Source of the DNA: Granulosicoccus sp036478565
Lineage (GTDB): Bacteria; Pseudomonadota; Gammaproteobacteria; Granulosicoccales; Granulosicoccaceae
NCBI GenBank assembly: GCA_965224525.1
Contig: OZ245050.1
Location: 4,092,001-4,156,000, forward strand
DNA: 64,000 bases
Direction: 5' to 3'
The notes under the pieces were generated by a model. The model had not been told where the DNA came from. It was given only the letters and a program-made list of their open reading frames with translations, and made no database searches. A program made the position numbers and the translations under genes. Shown piece by piece: positions 9,331 to 17,292 of the stretch. Numbering within the stretch: position 1 is the first letter of the stretch; every line of letters starts with the position of its first letter.

Positions 9331-9771
9331 CTACCAGCAATCAGCAGCGTCGGCAGTTTTGCCACCGGATGACGTAATAACAAAGGAGCCGCAGTCATCA
9401 CCATCCTGTAGTCCACCACCAACAGGTGCGGCGGCCAGCGAAAATTTGACTGCCGGATTGGGCACTGTAATCGAAACAACGTAGTGCCCGCCCTCCGGCG
9501 TATTGAATGTGGCCGCAGCGCCATAGCCAAGATCACTCATGTCCGAGGCAAAGCGATTCTCTTCGGAAAAATAGCGCTGTTGCTCACCCGCCACTTCCAG
9601 CAGAAATGTCATGGCATCCACCCGCCTGCCACGCTTCATGTACTCCGAGTAGTTTGGCACCGCGATAGCGGCAAGAATGCCAACTATGGCGACGGTTATC
9701 AGAATCTCGATCAAGGTAAAACCACGTACGGTTTTCTGACAATGGTTGCTGCTATATATATGGCTGGTCAT
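9331..9771 (-). CDS. pilE: Type IV pilin-like protein, PilE type
   Basis: The product has 146 residues. A short basic leader is followed by the prepilin peptidase site G|FTLIEILITVAIVGILAAIAVP with Glu5, then the SEYMKRGRRVDAMTFLLEVAGEQQRYFSEENRFA region of PilE-like minor pilins. Two cysteines (DDCGSF and the C-terminal ADCW) form the usual D-loop. ATG 9771 is chosen because AGGAG lies 8 bases upstream. It is the last gene of the minor pilin operon, 16 bases after pilX, and converges with the ABC-F gene 18 bases away. Location: inner membrane, then pilus. Confidence 0.88.
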   Translation of the reverse strand: MTSHIYSSNHCQKTVRGFTLIEILITVAIVGILAAIAVPNYSEYMKRGRRVDAMTFLLEVAGEQQRYFSEENRFASDMSDLGYGAAATFNTPEGGHYVVSITVPNPAVKFSLAAAPVGGGLQDGDDCGSFVITSSGGKTADAADCW

Positions 9772-9787
9772 CAACCGATCTCCTGAA

Positions 9788-10390
9788 TCACGGTGTAACA
9801 CAGGCGCCGGTGCGGCCTGTTTTTGGTTTGATTATGGCTCCGCGCTGCAAATGGTCTGCACGCGTATTGCTGTTGGCGATTGTGGCAACACCGTTGATAT
9901 CAAACAGCAGCCCAGTCATTTGTACTTCTGACTCATCAGCACTCAATGTCGTACCCTGCGGCAATGCCGTCTCACCGCAATACTGCACCGTTACCGTGGC
10001 ATCCAAATCAACACTTTTGCCACCGCCAGAGCGGCTGCTGTCCTGATCAAAGTCCTGTGACAAAGTGCTATCCAAAGTAGCGTCACTGATTGCCGCAGGG
10101 TCGTTGTAAGAGCTTGCTGGTATGGCATCTATGGACGTCATCATGGCGTTCACCGTCCAGACCGAATTAATGGCGGACTCGGCAACCTCAAACGCCAGTG
10201 ATTTTTGTTGTGCATTGCTGGTCATTCGTTCATTGAGCCGCGTGCTTGATAGCGTTGCCACACCAAGTATCGTCATTGCCACCAGTAACACCAGACTAAT
10301 GGCCAATGCAACGCCGGCTTGTCGCCGTGGTGTTGGCAACTGACCCCTGCGTTTACATGATATTGTTGTTGCCATTCCCTTGACCCTCAT
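9788..10390 (-). CDS. pilX: Minor pilin PilX-like
   Basis: The 200-residue product begins with a basic leader and AGVALAISLVLLVAMTILGVATLSS. This is the PilX/GspK-like N-terminal helix, which lacks the usual glutamate at position 5. NERMTSNAQQKSLAFEVAESAI follows and is strongly PilX-like. It overlaps the end of pilW by 4 bases. PilX proteins work with PilV, PilW and PilY1 in priming type IV pilus assembly; here no PilY1 follows. Confidence 0.85.
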   Translation of the reverse strand: MRVKGMATTISCKRRGQLPTPRRQAGVALAISLVLLVAMTILGVATLSSTRLNERMTSNAQQKSLAFEVAESAINSVWTVNAMMTSIDAIPASSYNDPAAISDATLDSTLSQDFDQDSSRSGGGKSVDLDATVTVQYCGETALPQGTTLSADESEVQMTGLLFDINGVATIANSNTRADHLQRGAIIKPKTGRTGACVTP

Positions 10391-11082
10391 CGACGATTAC
10401 GCAACTTGACCGTACTGGAATATACCGTTCGCGCGATGCGATCAGTCAGAGTCACCTCTTGATCCAGAAGAACATAAGTCTCGGCTCTCGCTCGTGTACG
10501 AATAGGCGCGCCGGAATTGACCAGAAAAGCAAACCGGAGCGCACTGATTTCATTGGCTGCAGTCACACTGGCGTAGGGCACATAACGCTCCGGCACATCA
10601 TCGCCATCAGTATCAAGCCCGTACAGCACCCGCCAGCGCTCAACACCTTCAACTATTGGCATGTTTGTAGCGCCTGCCTGGTTCCCTGCACAGGTAATCT
10701 GCTGGTTACCAACATCAAGCCGGTATGTATTGACGGCCACCCCATCTGTTCCTGACGTGTCCGCACCATTGCAGTCATAAGGTTGACGAACCTGTACAAT
10801 AACGGTCTGGTCATCGCTATCCGCTAGATTGAACGCAGCTAGACTGGTGTCAGGAGAATACCCCGCCAGACGAAAACCATTTTGCAAGACAGAAATACCG
10901 TAACGGCCATTCTCTTGCATGCTCTGCAATCCGGCGGTATATCGCTGTGAACGACTGGAGCCGGTATACATGTTGAAAACAGCCGCGATCACTATCAGCC
11001 CCAACACCATGCCGATCATCAGTTCAATCAATGAAATTCCTTGCTGGCGTTTGCTCACCAACATCCATGATTGTCTGCTCAT
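10387..11082 (-). CDS. pilW: Minor pilin PilW-like
   Basis: The 231-residue product has the prepilin site QG|ISLIELMIGMVLGLIVIAAVF and the conserved continuation MQENGRYGISVLQNGFRLAGY that defines PilW. It starts at ATG 11082 and overlaps the end of pilV by 4 bases. The C-terminal part carries cysteines and a DVTLTDRIARTVYSSTVKLRNRR tail typical of the family. It is an inner-membrane minor pilin that joins the pilus priming complex. Confidence 0.88.
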   Translation of the reverse strand: MSRQSWMLVSKRQQGISLIELMIGMVLGLIVIAAVFNMYTGSSRSQRYTAGLQSMQENGRYGISVLQNGFRLAGYSPDTSLAAFNLADSDDQTVIVQVRQPYDCNGADTSGTDGVAVNTYRLDVGNQQITCAGNQAGATNMPIVEGVERWRVLYGLDTDGDDVPERYVPYASVTAANEISALRFAFLVNSGAPIRTRARAETYVLLDQEVTLTDRIARTVYSSTVKLRNRR

Positions 11083-11693
11083 GGTCGTAACCTCATCTGC
11101 ACACGGCGTGTCTCCTGGTCATCTGATCTGGCAGCACTTTCATTCCAGGTGACGGTCACGGTATAGCTGGAAGTTGCCAGGCAGGGAGCATCATTACAAA
11201 GCACCGTGAGTTGGCCACTTGGCAACATACCCTTGACGCCATAGTCAGCGGTCGTACCCAGGTCACCGCAGGAAACCGAATAGACATCAAAAACAGCAAG
11301 CTCGGCTGTTGTACAGGCAGCGGCCGCGGTGGACAAATTAGCCTGGCAATAGGGCGCTGGAGGTGTAGCACAGTCAACGTTATCTGAATCCACATCAGCA
11401 TACGAAGCCGCATCCACCGCCGGTTGATTGATCCGAATACGAGTCGCCATGTTTTCAGCGAGCAACAAGGCTTTAGACCGGTTGTATCCGCTCGTACTGT
11501 GTTTCATGCCAGTCAGTTGCAGACCAGCCATTCCGAGAACACCAAACGACACAACTACCAGCGCAACCAGCACCTCGATTATGCCAAGACCACTTTGTGC
11601 TCGCCTGTGTTGCGCCCGACCAAACGAGCTGCGACGATGTGTAGTACTCACACGTATCTCCCGGGATTGTTGATTGATATGCACATCAGTCAT
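11079..11693 (-). CDS. pilV: Minor pilin PilV-like
   Basis: The 204-residue product has a long basic leader (about 34 residues) and then SGLGIIEVLVALVVVSFGVLGMAGLQ, the PilV N-terminal helix with Glu5 retained and Leu in place of Phe1. NRSKALLLAENMATRIRINQ follows as in PilV. Several cysteines lie in the middle. The start codon shares a base with the fimT stop (TAATG), and the end overlaps pilW by 4 bases, so translation is coupled. Confidence 0.87.
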   Translation of the reverse strand: MTDVHINQQSREIRVSTTHRRSSFGRAQHRRAQSGLGIIEVLVALVVVSFGVLGMAGLQLTGMKHSTSGYNRSKALLLAENMATRIRINQPAVDAASYADVDSDNVDCATPPAPYCQANLSTAAAACTTAELAVFDVYSVSCGDLGTTADYGVKGMLPSGQLTVLCNDAPCLATSSYTVTVTWNESAARSDDQETRRVQMRLRP

Positions 11694-12235
11694 TACGGCG
11701 TCGCCGTACTGATTCGTCCATTGGCAGATACCGTGACCACTCGCTGCTCATCGGCATAATCAATGGTGATAGTGCCCGATAGCGGGATACCGGTTGAATT
11801 GATGCTGCCGCCAGAACTACTAAAATGAATCTGCTGGTCAGCGCCTGTAAACGTTGATGACGGTGTGAATGTAAATCCTGTGTTGCGCGCCTCCACTTGT
11901 AGAATAAGTGGTTCCAACGGATCATCCCGATCGCCATCACTGTTCAAATCGGCATAGACCAACCAGCCACCGTTATAGCCACCAGCACAAGTCGCATCAT
12001 CAACCAGTGGCGCCGCACTGGCGCACATACCAACGACACCCGAACGCTTTATTGCTTCCGACCGAGCCGCCTGCAAGGCAAATACAAAGTCATTCGCGGT
12101 GCCTGTCATCGCTGAATCACCCATCATAGATCGAAACGAGGGCATGGCAAGACTCAGAAGAATCGCACCTATGGCCATCGTGATTATCAACTCCAGCAGA
12201 GTGAAGCCATATTCGGATTGTGGTTCGTCGAGCAT
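11693..12235 (-). CDS. fimT: GspH/FimT-type pseudopilin
   Basis: The 180-residue product starts at ATG 12235 with AAGGAA just upstream. The cleavage site is YG|FTLLELIITMAIGAILLSLAMPSF, followed by FVFALQAARSEAIKRSGVVGMC and a C-terminal beta domain ending VVTVSANGRISTATP, typical of GspH/FimT. FimT proteins are minor pilins, some implicated in DNA binding during transformation. It is the first gene of the five-gene minor pilin operon. Confidence 0.88.
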   Translation of the reverse strand: MLDEPQSEYGFTLLELIITMAIGAILLSLAMPSFRSMMGDSAMTGTANDFVFALQAARSEAIKRSGVVGMCASAAPLVDDATCAGGYNGGWLVYADLNSDGDRDDPLEPLILQVEARNTGFTFTPSSTFTGADQQIHFSSSGGSINSTGIPLSGTITIDYADEQRVVTVSANGRISTATP

Positions 12236-12550
12236 GTTCCTTACGCCAAATTTGCCGGCTTAACGGAGTACGCAACAACACGTGACAATCCGCACCTAGA
12301 CAACCATTAGCGGCAATGACCCCAAACGATTTAACTGCAAGACTGGAAGATGCACCTGATCCGGAGTCAAATTGACGGAATAGGAGGTTCGCAAGACCCA
12401 GGCGAAACCGGGTTTGCGAGCAAATCGGGATAGAGCGGCACTGTCGGCAAGCGCAAATTTGCGGAGAACGACAAGCAACCGATCAATAGTTTGAACTTCA
12501 TCACACTACGCCAGCAAATACTGCGGTCTGTTTCACATGCCACATCGCGT
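12236..12550. other. Intergenic region upstream of the minor pilin operon
   Basis: About 315 bases separate gor from fimT, both on the minus strand. The region should contain the fimT promoter. One minus-strand frame of 44 codons (12367-12501) starts MKFKLLIGCLSF and looks like a short signal peptide, but it has no good ribosome-binding site and I do not call it a gene. No terminator with a T-run was found. Confidence 0.5.
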
Positions 12551-13909
12551 TCAACGCATTGTGACCAATTCCTCACTACTGGTTGGATGAAGGGCCACGG
12601 TATCGTCAAAGTCCCGCTTGCAAGCACCCATGCGCATAGCCACGGCAAACCCCTGCAACATCTCATCAGAGGCCAGCCCGATAATATGGCAACCCACAAC
12701 CCTTTCTTCATCGCCACTGACTACAAGTTTCATGGCGGTTTTGGTTTTGTGTTCAGTAAAGGCGTTATACATCGCCGTAAACTCCGTGGAGTAGACCGTA
12801 ATAGCCTCATCACCATAGTGCGCGCGTGCTTCGGCTTCTGTCATCCCTACCGTACCCATCGCCGGGTGGCTGAATACAACCGTTGGAATCAGTTTGTAGT
12901 CGAGATGGCGACCCTTCTGGTGGTTGTATATCCGATCTGCCATACGCCGCCCGGCAGCAATGGCAACTGGCGTCAACTCGGCCTGACCGGTGACATCGCC
13001 GAGGGCAAAGATGCCAGGCACCGATGTTTCCTGATACTGGTCAACCGGAATATAGCCACGTTCATTGGTTTCAATACCAACCGACTCAAGCCCAAGGGCA
13101 ACAGTATCGGGTGAACGGCCTACCGCAAATATCACGGCATCAAAACCTGTGAGCTTCTCGCCATCTTCACCGATGACATCAATCATGTCGTCTTCGCGAA
13201 TCAATTTGGCCGCTGTAAAGTATGTCTGTATATCAACCCCTTCGAGTTCCATTTCTTCCATCAGTTTGTCCTGCAGCATCTCATCGAAATCGCGCAGAAA
13301 GCGATCATGTCGAATGGCCAGTGTCACATCGGTTCCCAGCGCTTCCATCATGCCAGCCAGTTCAACTGCGATATAACCGGCCCCCAACACAGCAACGCGC
13401 CTGGGCTGATATTCAAACTCGAAGAAACCGTCAGACGTAACCCCAAGCTCGGCACCCGGGATATCCGGCACATTGGCTGTACCACCTGGAGCCAGCAGTA
13501 TACGTTCGGCAGTGTAATGCTTGTCACCCACTCGAACCGTATTAGCGCCATCCAGCCGCGCTTCCCCCTGCACCACTGTCACCTTCGACTTGCCAAGATA
13601 ACCGGTATACGCATTATTAATGTTGTCGATATACTGCTCGCGCTTTTTCACCAGAGCGTGCCAGTCAAAACCGTTTACTGTCAGGTCATACCCATACCCC
13701 GGTGCGTCCCGCAGGGCGTGCGCCATCGACGCGCCGTACCACATGACCTTCTTGGGCACGCAGCCCCGATTAACGCACGTCCCACCAAGCACACTGTCTC
13801 GCTCAATCAGCAGGCACCGAGCACCATAGCTGGCAGCTCGGTTGACCGTCGCGATACCACCGCTGCCACCACCAATGGCAATCAGGTCATAGTCAAATTT
13901 GTGTGTCAT
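12551..13909 (-). CDS. gor: Glutathione reductase (FAD disulfide reductase)
   Basis: The 452-residue product is a class I pyridine nucleotide-disulfide reductase that keeps glutathione reduced with NADPH. FAD-binding GGGSGGIATVNRAASYG and the redox-active GGTCVNRGCVPKKVMW are at the N-terminus, a second Rossmann GAGYIAVELAG is at about 177, the FAD motif FALGDVTG at about 300, and the catalytic base region HPTSSEE at the C-terminus. The HPTSSEELVTMR end and CVNRGCVPKK fit glutathione reductase better than lipoamide dehydrogenase. It diverges from ubiA. Confidence 0.92.
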   Translation of the reverse strand: MTHKFDYDLIAIGGGSGGIATVNRAASYGARCLLIERDSVLGGTCVNRGCVPKKVMWYGASMAHALRDAPGYGYDLTVNGFDWHALVKKREQYIDNINNAYTGYLGKSKVTVVQGEARLDGANTVRVGDKHYTAERILLAPGGTANVPDIPGAELGVTSDGFFEFEYQPRRVAVLGAGYIAVELAGMMEALGTDVTLAIRHDRFLRDFDEMLQDKLMEEMELEGVDIQTYFTAAKLIREDDMIDVIGEDGEKLTGFDAVIFAVGRSPDTVALGLESVGIETNERGYIPVDQYQETSVPGIFALGDVTGQAELTPVAIAAGRRMADRIYNHQKGRHLDYKLIPTVVFSHPAMGTVGMTEAEARAHYGDEAITVYSTEFTAMYNAFTEHKTKTAMKLVVSGDEERVVGCHIIGLASDEMLQGFAVAMRMGACKRDFDDTVALHPTSSEELVTMR

Positions 13910-13997
13910 ATTCGTATGTCATGCATTTCCACGAGCCGGTGAATCCCGGTCAGGCTACTATACCGATAGCAACAGCATCAGACTACGAGCCTTGCCA

Positions 13998-14873
13998 TTG
14001 AATACCGCAACCTTCAAGAAGAAACTGCCACACCTGATTGCCTTGTTGCGGCTGGATCGCCCCATCGGAATCTATTTACTAATGTGGCCAATGTTGTGGG
14101 CGCTCTGGTTTGCCGCTGGTGGTCTGCCCAAGCTTGATGTGCTGATCATTTTTTTACTGGGCACCGTTCTGACCCGCTCGGCGGGCTGCGCCATCAATGA
14201 CTACGCAGACAGGGACTTTGACGGTAGGGTCACTCGTACTCGCATGCGCCCCCTGGCAACAGGTGCACTGACGTCACGCGATGCTCTGAGCGCAGCCGCT
14301 GTTTTAATGATTGCCGCATTTCTGCTGATTTTATTGACCAACCAGCTGACCATTATGCTGTCATTCATTGCCCTGCTGCTGGCATCAATCTACCCGTTTA
14401 CCAAGCGGCTGACACACCTGCCGCAACTGGTGCTTGGCGCGGCATTTGGATTTGCCATACCCATGGCCTACGCGGCACAGACAGGCCGGGTAGATAGTAT
14501 TGCATGGCTTCTGTTTCTGGCAGCCGTACTGTGGGCCGTCGCGTATGACACACTTTATGCGATGGCTGACCGTGAAGACGACCTGAAAATAGGCGTCCGC
14601 TCAACCGCCATCCTGTTCGGCCGCGCCGACCTGTTGATGGTTGGCATCATTCAAGCCTCGGTATTGATATTACTGGCGATCGTTGGCGATCACGAGTCGC
14701 GCGGCATTTACTGGAATGCAAGCCTGGTGGCCGCTGCCGGCTTCGCTGTTTATCAACTCTGGCTGGCTCGACACCGTACTCCGGCACGTTGCATTCAGGC
14801 CTTCCTGAATAACAACTGGCTTGGCCTCGTGTTGTTCATCGGGCTGGTTATTGACTATGCTGCCATACCGTGA
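13998..14873 (+). CDS. ubiA: 4-hydroxybenzoate polyprenyltransferase
   Basis: The product is about 291 residues from a TTG start, matching the usual 285-295 of UbiA. It attaches the polyprenyl chain to 4-hydroxybenzoate in the inner membrane for ubiquinone synthesis. Eight or nine hydrophobic helices are visible. The Mg-prenyl diphosphate motifs are NDYADRDFDG and DTLYAMADREDD; the family motif DRPIGIYLLMWP is near the start. The frame is open upstream to 13899, but that part overlaps gor and lacks family similarity. TTG 13998 has GAG 9 bases upstream; TTG 13992 is an alternative. Confidence 0.92.
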   Translation: MNTATFKKKLPHLIALLRLDRPIGIYLLMWPMLWALWFAAGGLPKLDVLIIFLLGTVLTRSAGCAINDYADRDFDGRVTRTRMRPLATGALTSRDALSAAAVLMIAAFLLILLTNQLTIMLSFIALLLASIYPFTKRLTHLPQLVLGAAFGFAIPMAYAAQTGRVDSIAWLLFLAAVLWAVAYDTLYAMADREDDLKIGVRSTAILFGRADLLMVGIIQASVLILLAIVGDHESRGIYWNASLVAAAGFAVYQLWLARHRTPARCIQAFLNNNWLGLVLFIGLVIDYAAIP

Positions 14874-14929
14874 CTACTGCCTGAATGCCCTATGCCAAAC
14901 TTCCAACGACTGCCCGGTAACCCATAATC

Positions 14930-16726
14930 ATGCCTCAGGCTTCACATCATTGGGTTTCAATGCTGCTTGATCGTTATCGAGCGGTACTGGATGGTCCGGA
15001 TAATGACGAATCAATCCAGAGCGTCCTGGTTGAGTCATTCAACAGCCTGCGACTGGCCGACGCCTTGCTCGACAAGATCGTAGTCCAGCATTCGGATATA
15101 TCACTGCCAATACAACTCTCGATCATCGGCCCCACCCAGGCTGGCAAGAGCACATTTGTCAATTTGTTACTGGATGCCTCACCCGCCGGTGTCAGTGCAT
15201 TAGCCGGTTATACCGTACACGCACAGGGCTTTGCTGCGGGCTGCAGCAGTGATTCACTGGATGCGATACAACCCATCATGAACCCCTTTCTGCGAGTTAG
15301 CCAAGCTACTCTGGTTGCGGCTGAACTTCAAACTTACTCGCTCGACACTGTTCAGCCAGGACCCGGTGCCATCGTGCCAATGGGTGTTGTCTGGGACTCG
15401 CCCGATTTTGATTCGATAGCGGCCAGCGGCTATCACGACGCCGTATTGAAATGCATAGCGGCTGCCGATGCCCTGGTACTCATGCTCAGCAAGGATAAAT
15501 ACGGCGACATGAGTGTGTGGCAAATGCTTTCTCTATTGCGAGAGCTCGGCAGACCCCTTCTTGTTTGCATCAACAAGCTTGACCCGGCTGATGAGCCCAC
15601 GGTACGAGATGCTTTTACACAACGGTATCAGTCAAGCTTCGACTGCAAGCCACCACCGCTCCTGGTGTTGCCTTTTATTCGAGCAACACAAAACCCGCAA
15701 GAGACACAAAAGAGCAGTCAGATTCAATTGCCAGCCGAGCAGCTAAAAGCACTTGCGACAACAATTCACTCCGCACTTGCAAACATTGACAAAGACAAGC
15801 AGCAACTGGCCTGCAACCAGTTTATCGCAAGCCAGCGCAACACCTGGCTAACACCTGTGCGGGACGAACTCGATGCATTGACACGCTGGCAATACCTCGT
15901 TGCCGAAGCCCTTGACGAGGCAGAAGAATTATACGTCAATGCTTATCTGAATGACCCGCACAAATACAATACCTTCAATCGCGCATTGGCCGAGTTGCTG
16001 AGCTTGCTTGAGATACCGGGGTTGGCCGCGGGCCTTGCCCGAACACGTCAGCTTGTGACCTGGCCCGCCAGGAAACTGCTGGGACTGGGGCGGCAGGTAA
16101 TCCATCAAGAGTCGGAACAAACCATTGATCAGGAATCAGAAGTATTAAACCGGGCCCTCGATCGGGCGTTGACTCGCTTGCAAGGTGAGCTGATTGAGCA
16201 GCAACAGGAGTCTCCGCAGCAGCGCCACTGGTGGCTTGCGATGAACGAAGCCTTTCGCAACAAACGCATAACACTTCGCGCCGACTACCAACGTAGCAGT
16301 GAAACCATGCAGGCAGAATTCGAACCCCGAATTCAGGCGGCCGCACAGCGCTTGCATAGCCAGCTGCAATCCCGGCCTGCTTTGCTGAACTCCCTGCGAG
16401 CCGCCCGAGTAACCGGTGATGCCGCAGGTGTTGTGCTGGCCGTAAAGTCAGGAGGACTGGCACCAGCAGATTTGATAATTGCACCTGCCATGCTCTCGGT
16501 TACTACCTTGCTTACCGAGAGTGCACTGGGACGCTATATGGACAGCATCAAGCGCGAACTACGACAGGAGCAACGTCAACTGGTACGCGATCAACTGCTA
16601 CACGGCGTTTTGGGAAAACAACTCGAAAGCCTCGTGCAATCGCTCGACGGAGGTGCATTGCTCACCGCTGGAATTGATGCATCTGTGTTGAACGCACTGC
16701 AATCGCATGAGAATAGTCCGAGCTAG
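14930..16726 (+). CDS. Dynamin-like / TRAFAC GTPase, uncharacterised
   Basis: The 598-residue product has an N-terminal GTPase domain: P-loop GPTQAGKST at about residue 68, a G3-like segment WDSPDFDS, and G4 NKLD at about 222. It is followed by a long helical region rich in Q and R with probable coiled coils and, near residues 500-530, a more hydrophobic stretch (GVVLAVKSGGLAPADLIIAPAMLSV). The build resembles bacterial dynamin-like or YcjX/YfjP-like GTPases, but I recognise no named family. A related GTPase starts at 19195, with the same SPDFDS/MPDFDS G3 style, so the two may act together at the membrane. Confidence 0.7.
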   Translation: MPQASHHWVSMLLDRYRAVLDGPDNDESIQSVLVESFNSLRLADALLDKIVVQHSDISLPIQLSIIGPTQAGKSTFVNLLLDASPAGVSALAGYTVHAQGFAAGCSSDSLDAIQPIMNPFLRVSQATLVAAELQTYSLDTVQPGPGAIVPMGVVWDSPDFDSIAASGYHDAVLKCIAAADALVLMLSKDKYGDMSVWQMLSLLRELGRPLLVCINKLDPADEPTVRDAFTQRYQSSFDCKPPPLLVLPFIRATQNPQETQKSSQIQLPAEQLKALATTIHSALANIDKDKQQLACNQFIASQRNTWLTPVRDELDALTRWQYLVAEALDEAEELYVNAYLNDPHKYNTFNRALAELLSLLEIPGLAAGLARTRQLVTWPARKLLGLGRQVIHQESEQTIDQESEVLNRALDRALTRLQGELIEQQQESPQQRHWWLAMNEAFRNKRITLRADYQRSSETMQAEFEPRIQAAAQRLHSQLQSRPALLNSLRAARVTGDAAGVVLAVKSGGLAPADLIIAPAMLSVTTLLTESALGRYMDSIKRELRQEQRQLVRDQLLHGVLGKQLESLVQSLDGGALLTAGIDASVLNALQSHENSPS

Positions 16727-16736
16727 TCGAGAACTG

Positions 16737-17219
16737 TTACAACTTCTGCAGAATGGCATCAGCTGCACTGGTCGTTGCCTCGCTCGGATTCGACTCCACG
16801 GCAACGTGAGAGATAACACCGTCGTCTACTATCATGGCATAACGTTGTGATCGTTCGCCCAGACCACCGGCCGACAAGTCGAGCGTCATACCGGCAGCGC
16901 GAGTGAACTCATGGTTGCCATCAGCCAGCATGTCAATCCTGTCGCCAACGTCCAGACTTTTACCCCAGGCATCCATGACAAAAAAATCAGCGGTGGATAG
17001 ACAGGCAACAGCTGCCACACCTTTACTGCGAATAGCAGCATCGTGCTGCAAAAAACCTGGCACATGCGACTCGGAGCAAGTCGGCGTAAATGGACCCGGA
17101 ATAGCGAAAAAAACAACCTTGCGGCCCTTGCAGTAGTCGGTTAGTGATACATTTTTCGGCCCGTCTGCAGTCACTTGCATAACCGTGATGTCCGGTATTT
17201 TGTCGCCCTGCTTCAGCAT
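16737..17219 (-). CDS. Peroxiredoxin, Prx5/PrxII type
   Basis: The 160-residue product is a thioredoxin-fold peroxiredoxin of the Prx5 group, reducing peroxides with thiols. The peroxidatic site is PGPFTPTCSESHVPGF (cysteine at about residue 50). A second cysteine, in VAACLSTADFFVMDAWGK, is at the position seen in PrxII-like enzymes; there is no fused glutaredoxin. The end TTSAADAILQKL is typical. It is convergent with the first GTPase gene (10 bases) and lies 73 bases downstream of the cobT-like gene on the same strand. Confidence 0.9.
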   Translation of the reverse strand: MLKQGDKIPDITVMQVTADGPKNVSLTDYCKGRKVVFFAIPGPFTPTCSESHVPGFLQHDAAIRSKGVAAVACLSTADFFVMDAWGKSLDVGDRIDMLADGNHEFTRAAGMTLDLSAGGLGERSQRYAMIVDDGVISHVAVESNPSEATTSAADAILQKL

Positions 17220-17292
17220 GTTATTGATCTCTGCGAGTTGTATGTGATTTCAGCATGGTCTTTAGTGTACTGCAACAGACAATGCGCATTAG

